In this document: piece by piece, positions 24,202 to 32,488 of the stretch
Numbering within the stretch: position 1 is the stretch's first letter
How the letters are laid out: each line of letters opens with the position of its first letter
Source: Gemmiger sp. An120
GTDB lineage: Bacteria; Bacillota; Clostridia; Oscillospirales; Ruminococcaceae
Length of the DNA: 64,000 bases
Direction: 5' to 3'
Assembly: GCF_002160955.1 (NCBI RefSeq)
Contig: NZ_NFLN01000004.1
Location: forward strand, 124,001-188,000
The notes under the pieces: generated by a model
Databases searched by the model: none
The model's input: the letters and a program-made list of their open reading frames with translations, nothing else
Told to the model about the DNA's origin: nothing
Made by a program: the position numbers and the translations under genes

Positions 24202-24651
24202 GATGCATCCTACACCCCTCACGGGGACAGTAACGTGGTAGCAGTGGTCAGAGCAATGTTCTTTGCGGATGCATCCTACACCCCTCACGGGGACAGTAAC
24301 GTGATGCAACGGAGAAAATCGTCCTCACAATTTCGAGATGCATCCTACACCCCTCACGGGGACAGTAACATAAACTTTTCTCCGCTTTTTTACGACAGAA
24401 TATCCAAGATGCATCCTACACCCCTCACGGGGACAGTAACCTCTCGCAGAAAAACAGCTCTCGACCCAGCCGACTGGGATGCATCCTACACCCCTCACGG
24501 GGACAGTAACTGGATCGAGGCAGTGGTGTTGGATTCATCCACATCCGGATGCATCCTACACCCCTCACGGGGACAGTAACCCCTTCTTCCTCAAACTTCA
24601 GATGCCGTTTATCCCAGCGATGCATCCTACACCCCTCACGGAGTCAGTAAC
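24202..24651 (+). CRISPR. CRISPR array 2: seven 33-nt repeats, six spacers, read on the plus strand
   Basis: Repeats start at 24202, 24268, 24337, 24408, 24478, 24548 and 24619, beginning GATGCATCCTACACCCC and ending CACGGGGACAGTAAC. Spacers are 33-38 nt. The last copy is degenerate (GGAGTCAGTAAC), marking the leader-distal end at the right. The repeat differs from array 1 only in its first third (GATGCATCCTA against GATGCGCTTCA) and keeps the stem and the ACAGTAAC handle, so one Cas6 can process both. Confidence 0.96.
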
Positions 24652-24844
24652 CCAGCAAAACGCTCTGTTTGGTGATCGTGCTGTTGATACATTCCACACC
24701 TACTGTTGAAACACTAACAGGGCATTTCACAAGATCAATAGTACTCGGATTGCGGTGTACCTGATTCCTTTTCCCGAGCAGGATAAGGTTTCTTGTGCCA
24801 TCTATATTTCATAATAAGTTCAGTGAAAGAACTGTTACTTTTCT

Positions 24845-24875
24845 GGTCGGCAAACTTCAGTTGCCGGCCTTTTTG
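24845..24875 (+). terminator. Terminator downstream of CRISPR array 2
   Basis: GGTCGGCAA (24845-24853) and TTGCCGGCC (24861-24869) enclose a 7-nt loop and are followed by TTTTT. The rest of 24652-25065 contains no gene; a possible promoter TTGTCT-16 nt-TACAGT and a small inverted repeat ACAGGGG/CCCCTGT lie just before the next gene. Confidence 0.85.
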
Positions 24876-25065
24876 ATTTTCGCGCTCTCCTGCCTCTTCC
24901 CCCTCGCAAAGAAGAATCTTAGGCTTCCATTTCAAATAGCGATGTTTGGGGACAAATTCTGCACATCTTTCTGATGATGGACATTTGTCTGTCCAAGGCG
25001 TAATGGTACAGTACCCTTATAAATACAGGGGCAACGTTTCCCCTGTAAAAAGGAGGAACGATCAT

Positions 25066-26352
25066 ATGCCTTTTTGCCAACGCTGTGGTTGCAAGCTGGA
25101 AGACACGGCGCGTTTCTGCCCCTCCTGCGGGCAGGCCGTCGCTTCCGGCAAAGAAATGCCCGCAAACATCGAAGAAAAAATCAAAGGATTTTTGCAGATT
25201 ACCCCCGAGATGGAACAAGAACAAATGGAGGCGTGGGAAAACCCGGCGCCCCCTGCCGGAAATTTGAAAAACCGGCATTTTCGGGAGCAATTTGCGCGGA
25301 TCAATGCAGGCAAACCGCTGGAACTCAAGTACAACCTTTTTTCGATGGTCTTTGGCCCGTTCCAGCAGCTCTATCACAAAAGCTATTCTCTTTTTGCCAA
25401 AACTTATCTGCCGGTTATGCTGCTGCTTGCGATCGACGCCGGTCTGTCCGCCTATGCGGGTCTGACTTTTGATCCCACACTGCTGACCATTTCCCTCGCA
25501 TTGAATGGCATCGGACTTTTTTGGGGCTTAGGAGTAGCAATTTTGAACGGGAAGAACTATGTCCATGCTCTATATAAACAAACAGACGGCAATGCTGACG
25601 CGATTCCAGCTTCACCTCTCTCGGTGGTTCTCGGCTGCGTCATTTTGGCAGCATCGATAGGGCTTAGCAACTGGTTAGGATACTCCCTCGCAATGGAACA
25701 ATGGGAGGATGAGCTGCAAAACTTCCCGGCCTACACCGATCAGGAAACCATGCCGCAAGATGGATGGAGCGAGGATGCACTTATCGCCACCACAATAATC
25801 ATGCCAAACGACTATGTGGTAGCGCCTGCCGAAACACCTTGGTACGGCGTATGGCAGGACCCTGTGCGAGGCTACCGGTTCACCTACGAGGAAAGCCTGA
25901 ACTATTGCAGCGAACAGGCCCAGCAGTTGGAAGGCGGAAGCTACCAAATCCGTCAAACGGACAACTATGATGACTCTCTTTTCGCCCAATATATCTGCGC
26001 AGCGGATGGCACAACTTTGGAAGAATATGATGCGGCCGGCACATTTTTAACCAGTTATTCTCGGCCTGATGCTCCTGATGGTACTTCCCTTCCCCGGGAC
26101 TGGTGGGGTATTTATACTCTCGTCAGTGATTCTTCCGGACTGGCATCAAGCACCCTCACCATCGACGCATACCAGTTTGGCGGTTATCTCTACACCGAAC
26201 TTGAACAGCTTGATGATCAGACTTTCAAATTCTTCCAGAGCGTGGCACCGGATGGCTGGTACGAAACCGCCCGGTATGACGCAGCGGAACAAACTATCGC
26301 CCTCTTGGACGATACGGGGACAGTGTACGCCTTGTACCATAAGGCAACGTAA
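25066..26352 (+). CDS. Zinc-ribbon membrane protein with DUF2628-like domain, 428 aa
   Basis: The N-terminus is a zinc ribbon with two CxxC pairs (CQRCGCKLEDTARFCPSCGQ, residues 4-23). A charged linker leads to a membrane region of about three helices (approximately 85-215: FSMVFGPFQQLYHKSYSLFA, LPVMLLLAIDAGLSAYAGL, VVLGCVILAASIGLSNWLGY) that resembles DUF2628 proteins. The remaining 200 residues are acidic and rich in aromatics and beta strand, probably an extracytoplasmic domain. ATG 25066 has AGGAGG upstream. Such zinc-ribbon membrane proteins are common in clostridia and mostly uncharacterised; a sensory or envelope role is possible. Confidence 0.65.
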   Translation: MPFCQRCGCKLEDTARFCPSCGQAVASGKEMPANIEEKIKGFLQITPEMEQEQMEAWENPAPPAGNLKNRHFREQFARINAGKPLELKYNLFSMVFGPFQQLYHKSYSLFAKTYLPVMLLLAIDAGLSAYAGLTFDPTLLTISLALNGIGLFWGLGVAILNGKNYVHALYKQTDGNADAIPASPLSVVLGCVILAASIGLSNWLGYSLAMEQWEDELQNFPAYTDQETMPQDGWSEDALIATTIIMPNDYVVAPAETPWYGVWQDPVRGYRFTYEESLNYCSEQAQQLEGGSYQIRQTDNYDDSLFAQYICAADGTTLEEYDAAGTFLTSYSRPDAPDGTSLPRDWWGIYTLVSDSSGLASSTLTIDAYQFGGYLYTELEQLDDQTFKFFQSVAPDGWYETARYDAAEQTIALLDDTGTVYALYHKAT

Positions 26353-26392
26353 TTGGGGGTACAGGCGCAAAGTAGAAATACATTAATTCAAG

Positions 26393-26464
26393 TTGAAGCT
26401 CTTGTCCAAGAAGGAGTATAATAAACATGCTGACGGAATGCCTGATTTTATATTCAGGCATTCC
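26393..26464 (+). promoter_or_regulatory. Promoter and leader hairpin of the WYL regulator gene
   Basis: TTGAAG (26393-26398), an 18-nt spacer and TATAAT (26417-26422) form the promoter. A hairpin with arms GGAATGCCTGA (26435-26445) and TTCAGGCATTCC (26453-26464) lies in the 5' leader; it may be an attenuator or regulator-binding site. Confidence 0.65.
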
Positions 26465-26493
26465 CTTTATACAGATGAAACGGAGGAGTTGCC

Positions 26494-27435
26494 GTGTCTG
26501 CCAGTCGTGTAGATCGTTTGCTGTGGATGCAGCAAAAACTTATCGAGAACGGCGTCCTTTATAAACGCCAGTGCGCCGAGCGGTTTTCGATCACCCCAAA
26601 GACTGTCCAGCGGGATATTGACACTCTTCGAGGATATTATAGTGAAAGCGGGAAGGATCTGTCCTACGACCGCAGTGCAGATGGTTACAAACTGACGGAC
26701 ACCGACGCCATGCGTCTGACTAACAGCGAAGTTTTAGCTGTTTGCAAAATCCTCTTGGAAAGCCGTTCTCTGGTAGAAGCTGAAATGGATCCTATCCTTG
26801 ACAAACTAATTGCTTGCTGCTCTCCCCGCACCAGTATGAAGGCCGTAGAAGAACTGGTGGCAAACGAGCGGTTCCACTATGTTCCGCCCCATCATGGCCG
26901 TAAGTTCGTTGACAAATTATGGGATTTGGGGCAGGCAGTTCAGCACCATCAGGTGTTAGAAATCGAGTATCGTGGCACCCATGATCACACTGTACGCCAC
27001 CGCCGGGTGCAGCCTGTCGGCATCCTGTTCAGCGAGTACTATTTCTATCTGGCAGCTTTCATCGAAGGCATTGATCGAAAAACACATTATGACAACCCGG
27101 AAGACAAATCCCCTACGATTTATCGAGTGGACAAAATTGAAGTCTATCACCTAACTGACGAGCATTTTTCTGTCCCATACAGGGATCGCTTTCAGGAAGG
27201 AGAAATGCGCAAGCGAATCCAGTTCATGTATGGCGGTAAACTACAAAAAATTCGCTTTTTGTATACCGGACCTAGTCTGGAGGCTGTACTGGATCGGCTT
27301 CCCACTGCACGAATCACCGGCGCAGCGCCCGATGGAATGGGCAGCTGGATCGAAGCAGAGGTATTCGGCAGCGGCATTGATATGTGGTTGCGAAGCCAAG
27401 GTGAATATATAACCCGGTTGGAAAAACGAGGATAA
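26494..27435 (+). CDS. HTH-WYL transcriptional regulator, 313 aa
   Basis: An N-terminal winged helix-turn-helix (about 5-60, KRQCAERFSITPKTVQRDID) is followed by a WYL domain (about 135-215, HRRVQPVGILFSEYYFYLAA) and a WCX-type C-terminal domain. This is the common YafY/PafC-like arrangement, in which the WYL domain senses a ligand, possibly nucleic acid, and alters DNA binding. It starts at GTG 26494 behind CGGAGGAG. It stands alone, so its targets may be elsewhere in the defence-rich island. Confidence 0.85.
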   Translation: MSASRVDRLLWMQQKLIENGVLYKRQCAERFSITPKTVQRDIDTLRGYYSESGKDLSYDRSADGYKLTDTDAMRLTNSEVLAVCKILLESRSLVEAEMDPILDKLIACCSPRTSMKAVEELVANERFHYVPPHHGRKFVDKLWDLGQAVQHHQVLEIEYRGTHDHTVRHRRVQPVGILFSEYYFYLAAFIEGIDRKTHYDNPEDKSPTIYRVDKIEVYHLTDEHFSVPYRDRFQEGEMRKRIQFMYGGKLQKIRFLYTGPSLEAVLDRLPTARITGAAPDGMGSWIEAEVFGSGIDMWLRSQGEYITRLEKRG

Positions 27436-27730
27436 GATCTGAGGCCGCTATTTGTTTATTCATTGTTAAGTCGGTTTCACATCTGATATTAAAAGATAAC
27501 CGGTGTGTATGCCCAGACATTTCGTTGTTTAGATTCAATATTCACACCTATTCTTTACTATCTACTAACAGATGGAAGGTATGAGACACTGTATGAAACA
27601 GATTGCTCATACCCTCTATCTCTTATTTGGGTAACTGATGTTTTGTTGGCGTTCAGCTGAAATAACCCGCCATTTGGGGACATCTTGCTACAAAAACATT
27701 CTATCTGATAGATGATATTAAGTGAAAGTA

Positions 27731-27786
27731 TCGTCAAAAAAGCGCAGAAACAAGTCGTTTTGAACTGACTTGTCTCCGCGCTTTTT
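27731..27786. repeat. Dispersed hairpin repeat, copy 2
   Basis: CGTCAAAAAAGCGCAGAAACAAGTC pairs imperfectly with GACTTGTCTCCGCGCTTTTT. It is a diverged copy of the hairpin at 4638-4686. Confidence 0.65.
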
Positions 27787-27986
27787 GTATAGGTCAGACC
27801 ATACGCGTTTATTTATGAGTTTTGGATGGAGAACTATTTCAGACCGTCGTGTTACAAAGATAGTATCAACAATTTTGGCAAATTGGTTTAGCGTCATTAA
27901 TGTACGTTGCTCGTCATGCGTAAAACGAGTATACCATGGGACAAGCTCCCCGTGCTCGGCCCTTCGTAGGTTGATAAACAGAGAGG

Positions 27987-28047
27987 TCGAAATAGCAGAG
28001 CAGAATGCTGCGGAATAATGGTAAAGGCGCATGCCTCAATTTGAAAC
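27987..28047 (-). repeat. 60-bp dispersed repeat, copy A (inverted)
   Basis: On the minus strand this reads TTTCAAATTGAGGCATGCGC, then CCTTTACCATTATTCCGCAG, and so on. The plus strand at 33325-33385 carries a clearly related sequence with the same ATTATTCCGCAG core. The two face each other across the int/xis module. Confidence 0.6.
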
Positions 28048-28116
28048 ATGCGTCTTTATTATGAAAGCCTTGCAACAGCACAATACACACTAAAGGTAAG
28101 ACATCTTATATAGAAA

Positions 28117-28401
28117 TTACTGGGGAATCGACAGCTTTTCGCCCAACGACTGGGCTTCTTGAATAAGGAGCAGCCCAGCGGCAAAGCCGCTGCAGAAGTG
28201 AGACTGGCACTCCAGGCTGTGCTGTTCAAAAATCTTTTCGGTAAGCTGGTCTACCAGCAGGTAATCTTCCGTGTCCAAACGCCGCTTCAGCTCATCGCGC
28301 AGTTCGCCGATTTCCTTGCCCAGATCCCAGCTACCGGGAATATCATCCACACAGGTCTCACTGGGGCGGAAATTACCGCTATAAATTGCTTCCATCATCA
28401 T
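28117..28401 (-). CDS. DUF6809-family small protein, 94 aa
   Basis: MMMEAIYSGNFRPSETCVDD followed by EIGELRDELKRRLDTEDYLL matches the general pattern of DUF6809 proteins (short helical proteins starting with an LYxGNxxPSE motif and ending in a GFxxGxxLxxE helix; here FCSGFAAGLLLIQEA). These are frequent on clostridial mobile elements and have no known function. Start ATG 28401 is chosen to keep the motif at the N-terminus and avoid overlap with the upstream gene, which ends at 28427; GAAAGGA lies about 15 nt upstream. Confidence 0.7.
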   Translation of the reverse strand: MMMEAIYSGNFRPSETCVDDIPGSWDLGKEIGELRDELKRRLDTEDYLLVDQLTEKIFEQHSLECQSHFCSGFAAGLLLIQEAQSLGEKLSIPQ

Positions 28402-28426
28402 TGGTGTATGACACATCCTTTCAAAA

Positions 28427-29998
28427 TCATACAAGCTGCTTTTCAGCATGAGTAGCCAAACTAAAGTTATAAGGGGCACTGGGTGACCCGTCAGGGAAAA
28501 GAGGCGCAGGCAATGCGTTCATCAAGGGCAGCATCGCCGCCATGTGTTCGGCAAAGCCGGCGGCCAGCAGTACGCCCCGGGTGGGCTGCACACCGCTCAG
28601 CACTAGGCCGTCCCAGTACATCCGCAACTGATACAAATCCTGCGGTTCGCCCTTGCCCGCCTTGAGTTCGTAGATATCGCACTTGCCAGACTTCGTCCGA
28701 TCAGTCACGTCGATGCGGGTGCCGGTGGGCCAGACAGTCACCTCGCCGGTCACATCGTCTTCGGGATTGGTTGCTTTCAGCATCTGCATCCAGCGCAGGC
28801 GCAATTCCTTTTCTCCGGCCGACTGGGCATTCTTTACCGGCGGATAAGCTGCCAAAGCCTCAAATACCTTGTCCCAATCCGGATCGGTACGATCGATGCC
28901 GGTCTTGTTGGTGAGGGTCGAAAGCACTCCCCTGGGCAACTCGGGGATCAGCAGTTCGCCCACAAAGTCATTGTAAGCGTTATGGCGGCTTAAAGCTGAA
29001 CCGTCCTCTTTGCGCCAAATTTCGCCGAGTTGGGCCGTTGCAATTACCCGCTTGCCCAGCCGGATGTCGATGCCCTGCGTAGGCTGAGATCCCTGGTAGT
29101 AGTAGCGCACCTTTCCGCCCTGTACCAGATGATCCCGCATAGAGCGATCCAGCAGACCGTACACGTAGGTCAAGGTTACGATCTGGCCACCCAGTTCGAC
29201 CTGGAAGTGCTCCGTGTGCGTCATCATCATCGGAACATGAATCGGAGGCACCAGCACAGCGGAATCGCCAACCGTTACTACGATCTTCGCGCTGGGTTCC
29301 AAGGTTTCGCTGTCCAGAGCCAAAAAGCCGCGATATGCAACTCCCAGATGTTCGATGAGCCAAGTGCGCATTGTAGCCAAATCAGTGAGCCGACGGTTGC
29401 CCTGCCGCTGCATAGTACGGGCAATGGTCATGGGTACCCGAACACAGACTACAGTAGAGGGATCGGCCCAGTGCAAATTCAGCCCCGATGCCAGGTCCAG
29501 CGTATCCACCTGTTCGACAATCATGGTGAGGTCGAAGGGACCGCTAACCCTGTAGTAGTTGCCGGGCTGGCTGCGGGTATAGATACACCAATCGCCGGTG
29601 CCACCGGAGAGACAGGCCAGCGCGTTGAGAAGTCCGAAGCCATGCTCATTCAGCCGGTTGGTACCCGTGGGCAGACTGCCAAGCTGCAAGGCATTTGTAA
29701 GAGCGTCCAGGTCCATGCCCCGGCCCCAGTCTGCGACCGCCAGATTCAGATAGTTCTGGTCGTTATCCGGGGCCAGCGCGATGCAGATACGGGCCTTATC
29801 TCCGGGCAGCGCGGCAGCCAGAGCGTTGTCAACGACCTCGCAATTGCCCTGCGGAAAGGTCATTCCCTGACGGGCCAGTCCGTCAAAGGCTTTATTGGTA
29901 ATGTTGATGTGAATCTCGTGCCGATCCGGGGAAGAATCAGCCGACGGAAGTTTCGGCAGGGGGGCGGGTACGGTGTTTGTAAGATTCATTTCATTCAT
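28427..29998 (-). CDS. GHKL ATPase fused to a PD-(D/E)XK nuclease-like domain, 523 aa (probable defence gene)
   Basis: The N-terminal 200 residues form a GHKL ATPase: N-box CEVVDNALAA (53-62), DWGRGMD (90-96) and HGFGLLN (119-125), as in MORC, MutL and Hsp90-type ATPases. The middle (about 210-400) is a beta-rich transducer-like region. The C-terminal part contains RIDVTD, then CDIYELKAGKG (Asp441, Glu444, Lys446) and DLYQLRMY, the pattern of a PD-(D/E)XK nuclease core. ATP-gated dimer clamping coupled to DNA cleavage is a plausible mechanism. GAGG precedes ATG 29998. It sits beside an integrase, a typical place for defence cargo. The exact system is not recognised. Confidence 0.78.
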   Translation of the reverse strand: MNEMNLTNTVPAPLPKLPSADSSPDRHEIHINITNKAFDGLARQGMTFPQGNCEVVDNALAAALPGDKARICIALAPDNDQNYLNLAVADWGRGMDLDALTNALQLGSLPTGTNRLNEHGFGLLNALACLSGGTGDWCIYTRSQPGNYYRVSGPFDLTMIVEQVDTLDLASGLNLHWADPSTVVCVRVPMTIARTMQRQGNRRLTDLATMRTWLIEHLGVAYRGFLALDSETLEPSAKIVVTVGDSAVLVPPIHVPMMMTHTEHFQVELGGQIVTLTYVYGLLDRSMRDHLVQGGKVRYYYQGSQPTQGIDIRLGKRVIATAQLGEIWRKEDGSALSRHNAYNDFVGELLIPELPRGVLSTLTNKTGIDRTDPDWDKVFEALAAYPPVKNAQSAGEKELRLRWMQMLKATNPEDDVTGEVTVWPTGTRIDVTDRTKSGKCDIYELKAGKGEPQDLYQLRMYWDGLVLSGVQPTRGVLLAAGFAEHMAAMLPLMNALPAPLFPDGSPSAPYNFSLATHAEKQLV

Positions 29999-30030
29999 AG
30001 GTGATTACCTCGTTTCTTGTAGTAGATTGG

Positions 30031-31146
30031 TCACACAATGGATTCCAGCGCAGCCACAGCGTCTGCCAGGCTGTCGTCGGAGATATGCAAATAATGGTCG
30101 GTGGTTTTGATGTCGGTGTGTCCGGTGAGCCGTGCAATGGTCTCCATGGGCACACCCTGGCTCTGCAGCAGTGTTACATAAGTGTGCCGGCAGCAGTGTG
30201 GAGAGGGGGAACGAACATTGGGGTATTGGGCCAGCAGCTTATAGTACTTACGCCGCACGGTGTAGGTGGCGTAGAGCAGGCTGTCCCGGCGGGGCGCGCA
30301 CCAGAGAAATGCCTGGCCGCCGTTCTCCCGCAGCCACAGCGGGATGTGGCGGTATTTTTGTGCAACGGGGACCACCCGGCGGCTGGTATAGCTCTTGGGC
30401 GAGCCAAGCTTAGGGATGCCGTCTACCATCTTGACGGCCTTGTTCACGCGCACCACGCTTCCGTCCGCGGCAATGTCTTTGGGGGTCAGTGCCAGCAGCT
30501 CCTGCATACGTAGGCCGGTAACGAGCATCAGTCGGATGCTGTTGCCCAGCAGGTCATTCGGCAGGTCTTTTAAAAGAATCTCAACCTCTTCAACAGTGAA
30601 CGCATCCTTTTGATGGGTCCGCTGGCTTTTGCTGAGCCGCTTGGTGGTGCGGAAGGCCCGGCGGGCATAGTTTTTAATGACCAAGTCGTCGGCCTCGGCT
30701 ACATCCAGGATCTGGATGAGCAGTGAGCGGCACTTGCTGATTTGAGAGGCGGAATATCCACAGGATTCCAGCTCATTGATGAACCGGTTGATCTGAACGG
30801 TCTTCACAGCGGTAAGCCGCAGATGACCGAAGGCCTTGTTCAGCAGTTTGATGGTGTAGCGATAATTGCACCAGGTGGATTCCTCTACCTGTGAGCGGTA
30901 AGACTCATACCAAAGGTTGGCATAGTCGGCGAACAGTGGCACTTCCTGCGCCTCGACGCTGCCGGGTTCAGGTTTGTTCAGAAGATACTCCCGCATACGG
31001 GCCAGAGCCTCCGCTCGGGTAGGGGCGGTAAAACTCACGATGTGTCGCTTGCCCTCGTCGGTGAAGCCGTCCATGATCTGACTCTGCCAGCTGCCGCTGG
31101 GCAGCCGGTGGACGGAGCCTTCACCCTTGCCGCGCTTACCCGACAC
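30031..31146 (-). CDS. int: Tyrosine integrase (Tn916-type), 371 aa
   Basis: Site-specific recombinase of an integrative element. An N-terminal AT-rich arm-binding part (GEGSVHRLPSGSWQSQIMDG) and a SAM-like core-binding domain (about 70-165) are followed by the catalytic domain. The catalytic residues are visible: Arg213 in TGLRMQEL, His317-CC-Arg320 in box II, His343 in LTGHTDIKTT and Tyr352. It starts at GTG 31146, overlapping the end of the excisionase-like gene, whose 3' end supplies AAGGAGG. It looks intact, but neither flank shows a matching attachment site, so it may belong to a nested element or act on the tRNA-Pro sites in place of the decayed integrase at 5.3 kb. Confidence 0.92.
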   Translation of the reverse strand: MSGKRGKGEGSVHRLPSGSWQSQIMDGFTDEGKRHIVSFTAPTRAEALARMREYLLNKPEPGSVEAQEVPLFADYANLWYESYRSQVEESTWCNYRYTIKLLNKAFGHLRLTAVKTVQINRFINELESCGYSASQISKCRSLLIQILDVAEADDLVIKNYARRAFRTTKRLSKSQRTHQKDAFTVEEVEILLKDLPNDLLGNSIRLMLVTGLRMQELLALTPKDIAADGSVVRVNKAVKMVDGIPKLGSPKSYTSRRVVPVAQKYRHIPLWLRENGGQAFLWCAPRRDSLLYATYTVRRKYYKLLAQYPNVRSPSPHCCRHTYVTLLQSQGVPMETIARLTGHTDIKTTDHYLHISDDSLADAVAALESIV

Positions 31147-31375
31147 GGAGACCTACCTCCTTATCCGCGGTACGCAGGTCGGCCGGCATACGGGTGTGCT
31201 TGTCCACCCAGGCCAGAAACGGCTTCGTGGGGATGCGGATGGAGTTCCCCAGCCGGCAGACCGGGAAGTCCTTGCGGTGGGTAAGCTCATAGGCTGCGGT
31301 GGAACTGATACACAGATAGCTCTTCACGTCAGCCACGGTGAGGTAGTTCTTTTCAAACGAGATATCCTTTTTCAT
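31136..31375 (-). CDS. Excisionase-like helix-turn-helix protein, 79 aa
   Basis: A MerR-like winged helix of the AlpA/Xis type: YLTVADVKSYLCISSTAAYE followed by FPVCRLGNSIRIPTKPFLAW. The pattern of a turn, a recognition helix and an arginine-rich wing is standard for excisionases and DNA-binding adaptors of clostridial integrative elements. It overlaps the integrase start by 11 bp, as in Tn916-like xis-int pairs. AAGGAG precedes ATG 31375. It probably directs integrase toward excision. Confidence 0.85.
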   Translation of the reverse strand: MKKDISFEKNYLTVADVKSYLCISSTAAYELTHRKDFPVCRLGNSIRIPTKPFLAWVDKHTRMPADLRTADKEVGLRVG

Positions 31376-31862
31376 GTCAGTTCTCCTTTATATAAGATAA
31401 GGTGTGGGTTTTGAGAACTGCCCTTTTCGGCTTGTGCAGTACAGGCCAGTGTGGTATGATGAAAGGGCAGAACGGACTTGTTTGGTTTCGGGTCGGTTTT
31501 GCGTTTGCCGTGTCCGGGTGGCCGCCCGGATGCGGCTTTTTGTTTGTATATCTGGGGGGCGCGTGGGCTCTTGATAGCAATACGATTGGCGCGATGGGCG
31601 AAGCGCTCACTGCGGTGAATGCTAATGCTGCCGGCACTGTAGATGTATTGAGTGCGTTTCATGCTTTCGCCTCCTTTGTCTGTGTCGTTGTATATAGTAT
31701 ACACCAAAATAAGTGTACATTTCAACGGTGCATATTCACAAATATTTGTGCATATGCGCTACTGGAATTTGCTGATGTGCACAAATGCCCCTGAAGTCGA
31801 TATACACTTGACATGGTGCAGAGGGCACCCGTATACTAACAAGTAGAAGGAAGGTGTATGTT
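31376..31862. promoter_or_regulatory. Divergent control region between xis-int and the XRE regulator
   Basis: No gene is supported here. Toward the XRE gene, TTGACA (31808-31813), an 18-nt spacer and TATACT (31832-31837) form a strong promoter, with a GTGC/GCAC inverted repeat in the spacer. Further left there are palindromic AT-rich sequences (GTATATAGTATAC near 31690-31702 and GTGCATATTCACAAATATTTGTGCAT near 31727-31752). These look like paired operators for the XRE protein, suggesting a lysogeny-type switch over xis-int. Confidence 0.65.
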
Positions 31863-32075
31863 GTGCCGATAAAATATGATAAGTTGTTTTCCTTGCTCAA
31901 GAAAAAAGGATATACGACCTATCGCATACGCAAAGAGGGGCTCCTTGGACAAGGAACTCTGACTGCATTGAAAAATGGTAAAGGTGGATTGACGGAGAAG
32001 TCCATTGAACGGCTTTGTCAAGTTCTGGAATGCCAGCCTGGTGATTTAATGGAGTTTGTTCCCGATGAAAAATAA
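31863..32075 (+). CDS. XRE/Cro-type helix-turn-helix repressor, 70 aa
   Basis: A minimal Cro/CI-type DNA-binding protein: KYDKLFSLLKKKGYTTYRIR, LLGQGTLTALKNGKGGLTEK and IERLCQVLECQPGDLMEFVP. This is the usual form of single-domain regulators on clostridial integrative elements. GTG 31863 is chosen because GAAGGAAGG lies about 7 nt upstream. It is transcribed divergently from xis-int and probably represses it through the palindromes between them. Confidence 0.88.
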   Translation: MPIKYDKLFSLLKKKGYTTYRIRKEGLLGQGTLTALKNGKGGLTEKSIERLCQVLECQPGDLMEFVPDEK

Positions 32076-32119
32076 GTCGTTTTCTGACTGAAAGCATATC
32101 CAGATGAGCAACATAGGAT

Positions 32120-32486
32120 GGCATAGTCAAGGCTCCGCAGATAAAAACCTCAAAGCTGTTTTACCCTGCGCCTGCGGCCTGACCAAAGAGGAACTGGATG
32201 AGGATTACAAGAAGAACACCGGCAAGGTAATCGTGGAGACCTTCACGGGCCGGCGCATTGACCCGGTGCATCTGCCCGCGGTCATCTGCCGCAGTCACGG
32301 GCTTTTACCTGGGGCAAAACGGCGGCCCAGGCGGTGTATCACGCGGTGGTGCTGGAGGAGGTGGCCAAGATGGCCGCCTATACCCGCCTGGTCAGCCCGG
32401 GCGCGCCCCCCGCTCCCGCCCATGGGTGGAAAAGCACTTCATGCGCAAGCATGGGCCCAATGCATATTACGGGCAGAAGAAATATA
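32120..32486 (+). pseudogene. araD: Decayed L-ribulose-5-phosphate 4-epimerase (AraD-like) C-terminal fragment
   Basis: Segments in three frames join to an AraD-like C-terminus: LTKEELDEDYKKNTGKVIVE and [14 protein letters not shown] in one frame, [20 protein letters not shown] in the next, then [16 protein letters not shown] in the third. At least two frameshifts and a missing N-terminal half show it is not functional. The normal enzyme interconverts L-ribulose-5-phosphate and D-xylulose-5-phosphate in pentose catabolism. Confidence 0.82.
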
Positions 32487-32488
32487 CA

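Larger units (their letters stand above)
27436..28116. other. Gene-poor spacer with dispersed repeats
   Basis: This 680-bp stretch holds the second copy of the GCGCRGAAACAAG hairpin repeat (27731-27786), a copy of an inverted 60-bp dispersed repeat (27987-28047), and a terminator-like hairpin near 28023-28060. A minus-strand frame at 27718-28032 runs straight through the hairpin and starts inside the dispersed repeat, so it is probably a remnant. No convincing gene is seen. Confidence 0.6.

Noticed and set aside
24049-24709. Open frames across CRISPR array 2 (ASYTPHGDSN repeats)
   Set aside because: The same artefact: repeats of 33 nt and spacers of 33-38 nt explain them.
27718-28032. 104-aa minus-strand frame as a gene
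   Set aside because: It reads through the dispersed hairpin repeat and starts within the 60-bp repeat; no ribosome-binding site or family pattern is seen.
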